Below are positions 5,544-12,206 of a stretch of 17,752 nucleotides of DNA, one piece after another. A model generated the notes under the pieces. The model saw only the letters and a program-made list of their open reading frames with translations, had not been told where the DNA came from and ran no database searches. The translations under genes were made by a program, and so were the position numbers. The stretch's first letter is position 1, and each line of letters opens with the position of its first letter. Source of the DNA: DAIOHQ01 sp036744635 (GTDB lineage: Bacteria > Planctomycetota > Phycisphaerae > Tepidisphaerales > Tepidisphaeraceae); contig DAIOHQ010000085.1 in NCBI GenBank assembly GCA_036744635.1, forward strand, positions 1-17,752, given 5' to 3'.

Positions 5544-5590
5544 ACGGATTGCAAATCCGTTATTCGTCGGTTCGAATCCGACCTCGGCCT
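5544..5590 (+). other. 3' half of tRNA-Cys, attachment-site remnant (attR-like)
   Basis: An anticodon arm ACGGA-TTGCAAA-TCCGT (5544-5560; anticodon GCA at 5551-5553, Cys), a variable region, a T arm GTCGG-TTCGAAT-CCGAC (5566-5582), acceptor 3' strand CTCGGCC (5583-5589) and discriminator T (5590, as tRNA-Cys requires) are all perfect. The 5' half is missing: the acceptor would need GGCCGAG about 26 bases before the anticodon stem, but the bases at about 5518-5524 do not pair and no D arm is visible. This is the standard product of integrase insertion into a tRNA 3' end. With this orientation the intact tRNA-Cys should be left of the window, next to the integrase. Confidence 0.8.
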
Positions 5591-5596
5591 CTCACA

Positions 5597-5640
5597 GCAG
5601 AAGTCAGAAGAACAACCGGGAAGTCAGGAGCCAGAAGCTG
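5597..5640. repeat. Degenerate AGTCAGAAG-type intergenic repeat
   Basis: The stretch between the tRNA remnant and the nfnB-like stop contains AGAAGTCAGAAG and then GAAGTCAGGAGCCAGAAG in the same sense, a degenerate purine-rich repeat. It runs into the 3' end of the nfnB-like frame. Such strings look like dispersed intergenic repeats; whether copies exist elsewhere cannot be seen here. Confidence 0.4.
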
Positions 5641-7126
5641 AGGCGCCGGCTTCTTTTCCCAACTTTTGGCTTCCATTTTCTGTTCCCCAATTCGCCGGTG
5701 CGTTCTGAAGATAATTATGAATCGCCCGCGCCGCCTGCTTGGCCTGGCCCATGGCGCTGATCACCGTGGCGGCACCGGAAACGACGTCGCCGCCGGCGAA
5801 GACGCCTGGGTGTGATGTTTCCATGGTCTGCTCGTTCACCGTCAGCGTGCCGTGTTTGCTGGTCTTGAGGCCCGGCGAGGTCTGCGGGATGAGCGGGTTG
5901 GGCTTGTTGCCGATCGAAATCACTACCGCGTCGGCCTCGATGATGAAATTGCTTCCCTCCACCGCCACCGGCCGGCGCCGGCCGGAATCATCGGGCGCTC
6001 CCAGTTCCATTTTCAGGCATTCCATTCCGATGGCGCGGCTGTGGGCATCGGTGACGATGCGCAGCGGGTTGGTGAGCATGCTGAAGACGACGCCCTCCTG
6101 CTCGGCATGGTGAGCCTCCTCGGCCCGCGCCGGCATTTCCTCGCGGCTGCGGCGATAGACGAGCGTAGACTTCGCGCCCAGGCGCAGGGCGCTGCGGGCG
6201 GAATCCATCGCCACGTTTCCGCCACCGACGGTGATGACGTGTTTCGCAATGGGCGGCGTGGTGGCGTGGCGCGGGAAATCATACGCCTTCATCAGGTTGA
6301 TGCGGGTCAGGAACTCGTTGGCCGAGTAGACGCCCACCGCGCTTTCGCCGGGAATGCCCAGGAACATCGGCAGGCCGGCGCCGGAGCCGATGAAGACCGC
6401 GTCGAAGCCGCGCTCTTCCAGAAGTTGATCCACCGTCTCGGTTTTGCCGATGACATAGTCGGTGTGAATCTCCACGCCGATCTTGCGGAGGCTGTTCACC
6501 TCGTATTGCACGATCTCCTTGGGCAGGCGGAACTCGGGGATGCCGTACATCAGCACGCCGCCCGGCAGGTGAAGGGCCTCGAAGATGACCACGTGATGGC
6601 CGAGCCGGGCCAAGTCTCCTGCAACGGTGATCCCGGCCGGGCCGGCGCCGATGACCGCGACTTTCTTCCCCGTGGCCGGGGCGACTTGCGGCGGCGGCTC
6701 GGTGTTGCGCACGCGCACATAGTCGGCCACGAAGCGCTCCAGCCGCCCGATCGCCACCGGCTCAAACTTCTTTCCCAGGACGCACTGCGCCTCGCACTGT
6801 GATTCCTGCGGGCAGACCCGCCCGCACACCGCCGGCAGGGCTGTCTGCTCCTTGAGCTTCGATGCCGCGGCTTCGAACTGCCCGGCCGCGATCAGCCCGA
6901 CGAAGCCGGGAATGTCGATGCTCACCGGGCAGCCCATCACGCACAGCGGCTTCTTGCACTGCAGGCAGCGGCTGGCTTCGACCAGCGCCACCTCCGGCGA
7001 ATATCCCTTGGGCACTTCCTGAAAATTCTGCGCGCGCCGCCGCGGCGACTGCTCCGGCATTGGCTGGCGGGGCGTCCGCTGCTTCTTCACGACATGCTTT
7101 GGCACATCTTCCATCTCAATCACCAC
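5624..7126 (-). CDS. NfnB/GltD-like NADPH-binding flavoprotein subunit
   Basis: A 500-residue member of the homotetrameric glutamate-synthase small subunit (GltA/GltD, NfnB, SudA) family. An N-terminal two-[4Fe-4S] domain has C54, C57, C62, C66 (CLQCKKPLCVMGCP) and C101, C105, C111, C115 (CGRVCPQESQCEAQC). An FAD Rossmann motif is IGAGPAG (159-165), a pyridine-nucleotide motif is GGGNVAMDSARSA (301-313), with YRRSREEMPAR (324-334) typical of NADP-binding members, and the FAD-closing GGDVVSGAATVISAMGQAKQAA (445-466). No GltB large subunit is present, while its neighbour carries an NfnA-like module, so an NfnAB-type transhydrogenase partner is more likely than glutamate synthase. The GTG at 7126 or ATG at 7114 may be the true start. 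The last 30 residues (NAPANWGTENGSQKLGKEAG...) look like translated repeat. Confidence 0.88.
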   Translation of the reverse strand: MVIEMEDVPKHVVKKQRTPRQPMPEQSPRRRAQNFQEVPKGYSPEVALVEASRCLQCKKPLCVMGCPVSIDIPGFVGLIAAGQFEAAASKLKEQTALPAVCGRVCPQESQCEAQCVLGKKFEPVAIGRLERFVADYVRVRNTEPPPQVAPATGKKVAVIGAGPAGITVAGDLARLGHHVVIFEALHLPGGVLMYGIPEFRLPKEIVQYEVNSLRKIGVEIHTDYVIGKTETVDQLLEERGFDAVFIGSGAGLPMFLGIPGESAVGVYSANEFLTRINLMKAYDFPRHATTPPIAKHVITVGGGNVAMDSARSALRLGAKSTLVYRRSREEMPARAEEAHHAEQEGVVFSMLTNPLRIVTDAHSRAIGMECLKMELGAPDDSGRRRPVAVEGSNFIIEADAVVISIGNKPNPLIPQTSPGLKTSKHGTLTVNEQTMETSHPGVFAGGDVVSGAATVISAMGQAKQAARAIHNYLQNAPANWGTENGSQKLGKEAGASASGS

Positions 7127-7145
7127 GATGCGCTGCGATGCTCTG

Positions 7146-7201
7146 TAGGGTGGGCATACCCGCCCACCGTTGCGGAAAGGTGGGCGAGTACGCCCACCCT
7201 A
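7146..7201. repeat. REP-like double palindrome between the fusion gene and the nfnB-like gene
   Basis: Two 23-base units (7146-7168 and 7179-7201) are inverted relative to each other and match at 21 of 23 positions. Each unit is itself a near-palindrome built from GGTGGGC and GCCCACC, so either two small hairpins or one long hairpin can form. The right unit covers the stop codon of the 835-residue gene. No T-tract follows, so it is unlikely to be a simple terminator; it may be a dispersed repeat or an mRNA stabiliser between cistrons. Confidence 0.65.
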
Positions 7202-9706
7202 AAACTGCGTGTTCGCCAACACCTTCATCTCCACATGCCGTGTGTGCGAGCACGACTTGCCGCCATGCGAACCGGCCGCCTGCGGCATCGCCTCCACCTC
7301 CGCGTGGACATAGGCATTGCGCCGGGCGAAGAGCTGATCCCAATCCACCTGGTGGCCGTCAAAGAACGGGCCATCCACGCACGCGAATTTTGTCTCCTTC
7401 CCCACCGCCACCCGGCAGGCCCCGCACATGCCTGTCCCATCCACCATCACCGGGTTCATCGCCACCTGCAGCGGCACGCCCAGGCCGCGGGTCTTCTCGG
7501 CCACCATCTTCATCATGAAGGCGCAGCCGATGGCGACGAACAGATCCGGCTTGGTTTCCCGCGCATACAGCTTCTCAAACCACTCCTGCACGCCCCCCTT
7601 TGCTCCCCGGCTGCCGTCCTTGGTGGCGATCAGCAGCTCATCGCTCACGCCGCGCAGTTCCTCTTCCATATACAGCATGTGGGCGCTGCACCCTTCGATG
7701 ACGCTGATGACGCGATTCCCCGCCGCCTTCATCGCCCGCGCGATCGGATAGATCGAGCCCACGCCGTAACACCCGCCGCCCAGCACGACCGTGCCGACGT
7801 GTTCGATCGGCAGCGGCAATCCCAGCGGGCCGCTCACATGCGCCAGCACATCGCCGGCCTGCAAACCCGCGATCTCGTGACTGGACCGGCCGACATCTTC
7901 AATTACCAGGGTGATCGTCCCCGCGCCGGCGTCCCAATCCACCAATGTGAACGGCGAGCGTTCGGAGGTTTCTTCCGCCATTACAATCGCGAACTGCCCT
8001 GGCTTGGCGTACCGCGCCACCGCCGGCGCGTGAATCACCAGCTTGAAGAAATTCGGCACGATCTCGCGCTGCTCGACAATCGCGAAACCCTCGGCCGACT
8101 TCACGACCTCTGCCCGCGGCGTGAACGGCAGCCCCATCGCCTGCAGCGCCGGCACGACATCCGCCAGCAGATGTCCGCGATAGCGTGCCGGCAGATCGTT
8201 GAGCAGATCGCGCGGACGCAACGGCAAGGCCAGCGGCGCATCACCGTCATCGTTGAATTCGGCGGAGAAACTTGTGGAAGGCGCAATTGCCGCCGCCAGC
8301 GCCGCCAGAATTTCTCTCTCCGCCCGCGCCTGGCCCGGCGGTTCGACCGCCTTCGCCGACTGCTTCAGCTCGTACAGCGCATCGCGAAACGATCCTCCCA
8401 CCTCCGCGAGAATCGCCACCGGTAGCAGCGCGCTGGCCCGCTCCGACGCAGCGGACGGCAGGCAGTCGCAGACGACCAAGTACGGAATGTTCGAGATTAT
8501 CTCTTCGGGCAGGTAAGCGCCCGTCACCAGTACGCCGTCATATTTTCCGGCCACCAATTTCTCGCGCGCCTGCCGCGGCCGCAGGTCGTCGATTGTTCCG
8601 TTGGCAGGAATCGTGGCCACATCCCCGTGCATGACATCGCGGGCAAAGCGCGCGTAGGCTGCACGGGTCTCGCCCATCTCCGAAGCACTGACGATCGCCA
8701 GGAACCCTCCTCCCGGGCACGTCCGTAGCGCCTTCGCCACCCCTTCAATCGCCTCCTCCCACGGCACCGGCACCAGTTCTCCCTCCTCGCGCAGCATCGG
8801 CCGGCGCAAGCGCTGCCGGGAGTTGATCAGTTGCGGGTACGCGAACCGCCCCACCGCGCACAGACGCTGTGTTCGGGCGAATTCCGGCATCCGCGTCGCT
8901 ACCACTTTGCCATCCGAGATCACCGTCGTCAGCGCGCATCCTTCCGGGCAGATCGTGCAGATGCTGCTCGCCCCATCGTGGCCGGCGCCATGCCAGCGGG
9001 CATAGCGGTCGGTGATCGTCCCCGTCGGGCAGATGTCCACGCACGCCCCGCAGAACGTGCAGCCGGCGTCGATCCAGCTCGCGTCGAACGCCGTTCCGAT
9101 CTTCGCCCCGCGTCCCCGGTTGACGATGCTGATGGCCGGCTTGCCGTGAATTTTCTCACAGATCCGCCAGCACTTTCCGCAAAGCACGCACAGGTTGTGG
9201 TCGCGCTCGATGAACGGATCATCGCGCTCCACTTTGTACTGCGAATAGAGCGTCGGCAGGTGCAGGTTGTCGGACTTCGCCTCCAGCGACATGCCGCGAA
9301 TCGTGCAGCCGCTCTGGTTCGAGCAGCTTCCGCAGCGGGTGGATTGCCCGGCCTTGGTTGGCCGCGGCTTGTGCTTCTCGCAATCCTCGCGGTGATCGCA
9401 GACCAGGCAGGAATTGGGATGCCCCGAGAGCATCAGCTCCAGCGTGTTGTTGCGCAGCTCGATCAGCTCCGGCGTCCTGGTCCGCACGATCATGCCGTTG
9501 GCCGCCGGCGTGGTGCAGGAGGTGGGAAAGCCGCGCACCTGCTCGATCTCGACGATGCACAGCCGGCAGGCGCCGAAGTTCGGCAGCGCCTCGTGGGCGC
9601 AGAGCGTGGGAATCTCGATGCCAGCGCCGCGTGCGGCGTCCAGCACCGTCGCCCCGGCCGGCGCCGTCACCTGTCTGCCATCGATCGTCAGCGTCACTTT
9701 TTCCAT
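7199..9706 (-). CDS. NuoG-like iron-sulfur protein fused to NfnA/PyrK-like FAD-[2Fe-2S] reductase
   Basis: An 835-residue fusion. Residues 1-80: plant-type [2Fe-2S] domain, C36, C47, C50, C64. Then the NuoG/HydA His-Cys cluster H96, C100, C103, C109; an extra C125, C128, C134 group; two [4Fe-4S] ferredoxin clusters C173/176/179/183 and C216/219/222/226; and a molybdopterin Fe4S4 domain C250, C253, C257, C283. Residues about 300-530 are a short molybdopterin-type region without visible active-site ligands. Residues about 535-835 match NfnA/PyrK/SudB: FAD-binding RSPFTLVD, nucleotide-binding VVLGGGCYGVGSIYPIARAM, and a [2Fe-2S] site VDGTGMCGACRV...FACVDGP with D756, C761, C764, C776 (an Asp plus three Cys ligand set is known for NfnA). 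It sits 3 bases after the nuoF-like gene. It would pass electrons between the NADH module and the adjacent NfnB-like subunit. The fusion is unusual. Confidence 0.88.
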   Translation of the reverse strand: MEKVTLTIDGRQVTAPAGATVLDAARGAGIEIPTLCAHEALPNFGACRLCIVEIEQVRGFPTSCTTPAANGMIVRTRTPELIELRNNTLELMLSGHPNSCLVCDHREDCEKHKPRPTKAGQSTRCGSCSNQSGCTIRGMSLEAKSDNLHLPTLYSQYKVERDDPFIERDHNLCVLCGKCWRICEKIHGKPAISIVNRGRGAKIGTAFDASWIDAGCTFCGACVDICPTGTITDRYARWHGAGHDGASSICTICPEGCALTTVISDGKVVATRMPEFARTQRLCAVGRFAYPQLINSRQRLRRPMLREEGELVPVPWEEAIEGVAKALRTCPGGGFLAIVSASEMGETRAAYARFARDVMHGDVATIPANGTIDDLRPRQAREKLVAGKYDGVLVTGAYLPEEIISNIPYLVVCDCLPSAASERASALLPVAILAEVGGSFRDALYELKQSAKAVEPPGQARAEREILAALAAAIAPSTSFSAEFNDDGDAPLALPLRPRDLLNDLPARYRGHLLADVVPALQAMGLPFTPRAEVVKSAEGFAIVEQREIVPNFFKLVIHAPAVARYAKPGQFAIVMAEETSERSPFTLVDWDAGAGTITLVIEDVGRSSHEIAGLQAGDVLAHVSGPLGLPLPIEHVGTVVLGGGCYGVGSIYPIARAMKAAGNRVISVIEGCSAHMLYMEEELRGVSDELLIATKDGSRGAKGGVQEWFEKLYARETKPDLFVAIGCAFMMKMVAEKTRGLGVPLQVAMNPVMVDGTGMCGACRVAVGKETKFACVDGPFFDGHQVDWDQLFARRNAYVHAEVEAMPQAAGSHGGKSCSHTRHVEMKVLANTQF

Positions 9707-9709
9707 CTT

Positions 9710-11605
9710 CTATCCCACCGCCGCGGGCGCAGGGGGGGCCATCGCCGTTCTCGTCCCCATCTTTACCGCATCGAACTTGCAGGCGCTGCGGCACGAGCCG
9801 CAGTGAATGCACACCAGCGGATCGATCCGGTGCGGCCCCTTCTTTTCACCGGCGATCGCGTCAATCGGGCACGCACGGGAGCACGCCGTACATCCCGTGC
9901 AGGCCTCGGCATCGATCGAAAACTCGATCAACTCCCGGCACACGCCCGCCTCGCAGCAATTGCGGTCCAGATGCGCCCGATATTCATTCTCGAAATAGCG
10001 CAAGGTCGTCAGCACCGGGTTGGCCGCCGTCTGGCCCAATCCGCACAGCGACGCCTTCTTCATCGTCTGGCCGATCCGCTGCATCTGCTCGATGTGATGC
10101 GCCTGCCCATGCCCCTGCGTGATGTCGGTCAGGATGCGCAGCAGGTGCTGGGTTCCCATCCGGCACGGCACGCACTTTCCGCACGATTCGCTCTCGGTGA
10201 AGCTGAGGAAATAGCGTGCCACATCCACCATGCACGAATCCTCATCCATCACCACCATGCCGCCGGAGCCCATGATCGACCCAACCTGCGCCAGGTGCTC
10301 GTAATCCACCGACAAGTCGAGATGCTCGGCCGGGATGCACCCGCCCGATGGCCCGCCGGTCTGCACCGCCTTGAAGCGCTTGCCATCCAGCACCCCCCCG
10401 CCGATGTCGTCGATGATCGTGCGCAGCGGGGTTCCCAGCGCCACCTCGATCAAGCCGGTTCGCTGAATCTTGCCGGCCAGCGAAAACGTTTTCGTGCCCC
10501 TGCTGCTCTCGGTGCCGTGCGAGGCATACCAGCCGGCCCCGTGCCCCAGGATGGCCGACACCGCCGCCAGCGTCTCCACGTTGTTGATATTGGTGGGCTT
10601 GGCGAACAGCCCGGAAATCGCCGGGAACGGCGGCCGAGAGCGTGGCATCCCCCGCCGCCCCTCGATGCTCTGCATCAGCGCGGTTTCTTCGCCGCATACA
10701 AACGCCCCCGCTCCTTTGAGGATCTGAATCTCGAAATCGAACCCACCGCCCAGGATGTTATTCCCTAGTAATCCGGCCGATTTCATCTGCTCGATCGCCC
10801 CGGCAATCCGCTCCACCGCCAGCGGATATTCCGCCCGCACGTAAACGTATCCCACCGACGCGCCGATCGCGTACCCCGCGATGACTAATCCCTCCAGCAC
10901 CGCGTGTGGATCACCTTCCAGGACGCTGCGGTTCATGAACGCGCCGGGATCTCCTTCATCGGCATTGCAAATCACATATTTCTGATCCCCTTTGGCGCCG
11001 CGGGCGAATGACCATTTTGTTGCGGTGGGAAAACCCGCCCCGCCGCGCCCGCGCAGGCCGGCCGTCTTCACCTCGCCGATCACCTGCTCCGGCGTCAGCG
11101 TCAGGGCGCGGGCAAGGCCGGAATATCCCCCGCGGGCGACGTAATGATGCAGATTCGTCGGATCGATCACGCCGCTGTTGCGCAGGATGATCCGCGTCTG
11201 CTGGCGGATCATCGGCAGCTCGGTAAATCGAACCACCGCGTCCAGCGCATCGCCATCCATCACCGCGAAGGCATTTTTCGAGAGCGCTGCGCCGTCGAAG
11301 TGGCCGGCAATCATCGTTGGAACGCCGCGGGGATCGACTTCCTGATACAGCACGCTGCGCCCGTCGCGCCCGCGAATTTCCACCAGCGGCTCGGCGTAAC
11401 ACAGCCCAAGACAGCCGACTTCCGCGACCGTCACCTCCGAGGTGAGATTGCGCGCCTCCAGTTCTTTCCGCACCGCCTCCAGCACGTTCAGCGCCCCTGC
11501 CGCCCGGCCGCAGGTGGCGGCGCCGACGAGGATGCGCGGACGGCGCGGATCGCTGAATCGCTCCCAATCCATGCGGGATTGCTGCTGGAGATCGGCGAAG
11601 CTCAT
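9710..11605 (-). CDS. NuoF/HydB-like NADH-binding flavoprotein with C-terminal ferredoxin domain
   Basis: A 631-residue protein of the HydB/HndC type rather than plain NuoF. Residues 20-110 are a thioredoxin-like domain with only three cysteines (C32, C65, C69; VGAATCGRAAGA and GCLGLCYAEP). The NuoF core has the FMN/NADH glycine-rich site GLRGRGGAGFPTATKW (183-198), CNADEGDPGAFMNR (213-226), FVCGEETALMQSIEG (302-316) and the [4Fe-4S] site C475, C478, C481, C521. A CC-x4-C group (550-556) precedes a two-[4Fe-4S] ferredoxin domain (C569/572/575/579 and C599/602/605/609). In bifurcating HydABC-type enzymes this subunit holds FMN and oxidises or reduces NAD(H). ATG at 11605 overlaps the nuoE-like stop (ATGA) and has a strong GGAGGTGA. 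Confidence 0.94.
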   Translation of the reverse strand: MSFADLQQQSRMDWERFSDPRRPRILVGAATCGRAAGALNVLEAVRKELEARNLTSEVTVAEVGCLGLCYAEPLVEIRGRDGRSVLYQEVDPRGVPTMIAGHFDGAALSKNAFAVMDGDALDAVVRFTELPMIRQQTRIILRNSGVIDPTNLHHYVARGGYSGLARALTLTPEQVIGEVKTAGLRGRGGAGFPTATKWSFARGAKGDQKYVICNADEGDPGAFMNRSVLEGDPHAVLEGLVIAGYAIGASVGYVYVRAEYPLAVERIAGAIEQMKSAGLLGNNILGGGFDFEIQILKGAGAFVCGEETALMQSIEGRRGMPRSRPPFPAISGLFAKPTNINNVETLAAVSAILGHGAGWYASHGTESSRGTKTFSLAGKIQRTGLIEVALGTPLRTIIDDIGGGVLDGKRFKAVQTGGPSGGCIPAEHLDLSVDYEHLAQVGSIMGSGGMVVMDEDSCMVDVARYFLSFTESESCGKCVPCRMGTQHLLRILTDITQGHGQAHHIEQMQRIGQTMKKASLCGLGQTAANPVLTTLRYFENEYRAHLDRNCCEAGVCRELIEFSIDAEACTGCTACSRACPIDAIAGEKKGPHRIDPLVCIHCGSCRSACKFDAVKMGTRTAMAPPAPAAVG

Positions 11606-12093
11606 TTCACCTCCGCGATCAGCTTCTCCAGCCGTGTCTGGCTCACCCGGCCATAGACCGTCTCATCCACCACCACGGCTGGCGCCAACGCGCACGATCC
11701 CAGGCACATCACGCGCTCGATGCTGAATTCTCCATCGGCCGTAGTCTGGTTGGCGCCGGCGCCAAGTTGGCGCTGCACCGCGTCCATCAGCCGGCCGCTG
11801 CCGCGCACGTGGCAGGCGGTGCCCTCGCAGATTTTCAAGGAGTGCCGGCCGGGCGCCTCAAAGCGGAACTGGGAATAGAAGGTGGCGACGCCGACGACGT
11901 CATTCACCGAAAGCTCGAGATGAATCGCCACCTGCCGCAGTGCGGATTCCGGCAGATAGCCGAAGGCCGCCTGCACATCCTGCAGCAGCGGGATGAGTTG
12001 CGGCCGCCGGCGAGGATGGCGGGCGAGGATTTCCGCGAGTTGCAGCTCGTGACATTCGCAGGAATTTGAGGAGACAGTCGCACCGGCATTCAT
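11602..12093 (-). CDS. NuoE/HydC-like [2Fe-2S] subunit
   Basis: A 163-residue thioredoxin-fold [2Fe-2S] protein. The helical N-terminal part (LIPLLQDVQAAFGYLPESALRQVA...VVGVATFYSQF) is characteristic, and cluster ligands are C89, C94 (CEGTACHVRGS) and C130, C134 (CLGSCALAP). It pairs with the NuoF/HydB-like subunit to form the NADH-oxidising module. It is the first gene of the redox operon and overlaps the next by 4 bases. No Shine-Dalgarno is seen before the ATG, which lies close to a candidate -10 box, so the message may be leaderless. An extra CEC (12-14) near the N-terminus is not a family ligand as far as I know. Confidence 0.94.
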   Translation of the reverse strand: MNAGATVSSNSCECHELQLAEILARHPRRRPQLIPLLQDVQAAFGYLPESALRQVAIHLELSVNDVVGVATFYSQFRFEAPGRHSLKICEGTACHVRGSGRLMDAVQRQLGAGANQTTADGEFSIERVMCLGSCALAPAVVVDETVYGRVSQTRLEKLIAEVK

Positions 12094-12102
12094 AATAGGA
12101 CC

Positions 12103-12108
12103 ATTTTA
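12103..12108 (-). promoter_or_regulatory. Candidate -10 box of the redox operon
   Basis: TAAAAT on the minus strand (five of six bases match TATAAT) lies 9 bases upstream of the nuoE-like ATG. A start of transcription about 7 bases downstream would leave a leader of only a few bases. No good -35 hexamer is seen at the usual distance. Weak, pattern-based call. Confidence 0.35.
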
Positions 12109-12206
12109 TCCCTTATTTCGGCAAAAGGGAAGGTCCAGCAGGAAAATTCGCGCTTTTTCTGGTTGCCGCGGCCATCACCGGGTTGGGGCCGAACCGAAAT
12201 GTCCGC

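Noticed and set aside
5518..5590. Complete tRNA-Cys
   Set aside because: The 5' acceptor strand and D arm are absent: the bases where GGCCGAG is needed do not pair with the 3' strand.
5624..7126. Glutamate synthase small subunit acting in ammonia assimilation
   Set aside because: The family match is real, but no large subunit is nearby and an NfnA-like partner is in the same operon, so an NfnB-type role fits better.
7199..9706. Catalytic hydrogenase, formate dehydrogenase or complete NADH-quinone oxidoreductase
   Set aside because: No H-cluster motif, no Moco ligand and no membrane subunit genes are visible; only the NuoE, NuoF and NuoG-like soluble part is present.
8831..10768. Long plus-strand open frame (645 codons) antisense to the redox operon
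   Set aside because: It spans two well-supported minus-strand genes and their junction; composition is that of an antisense shadow.
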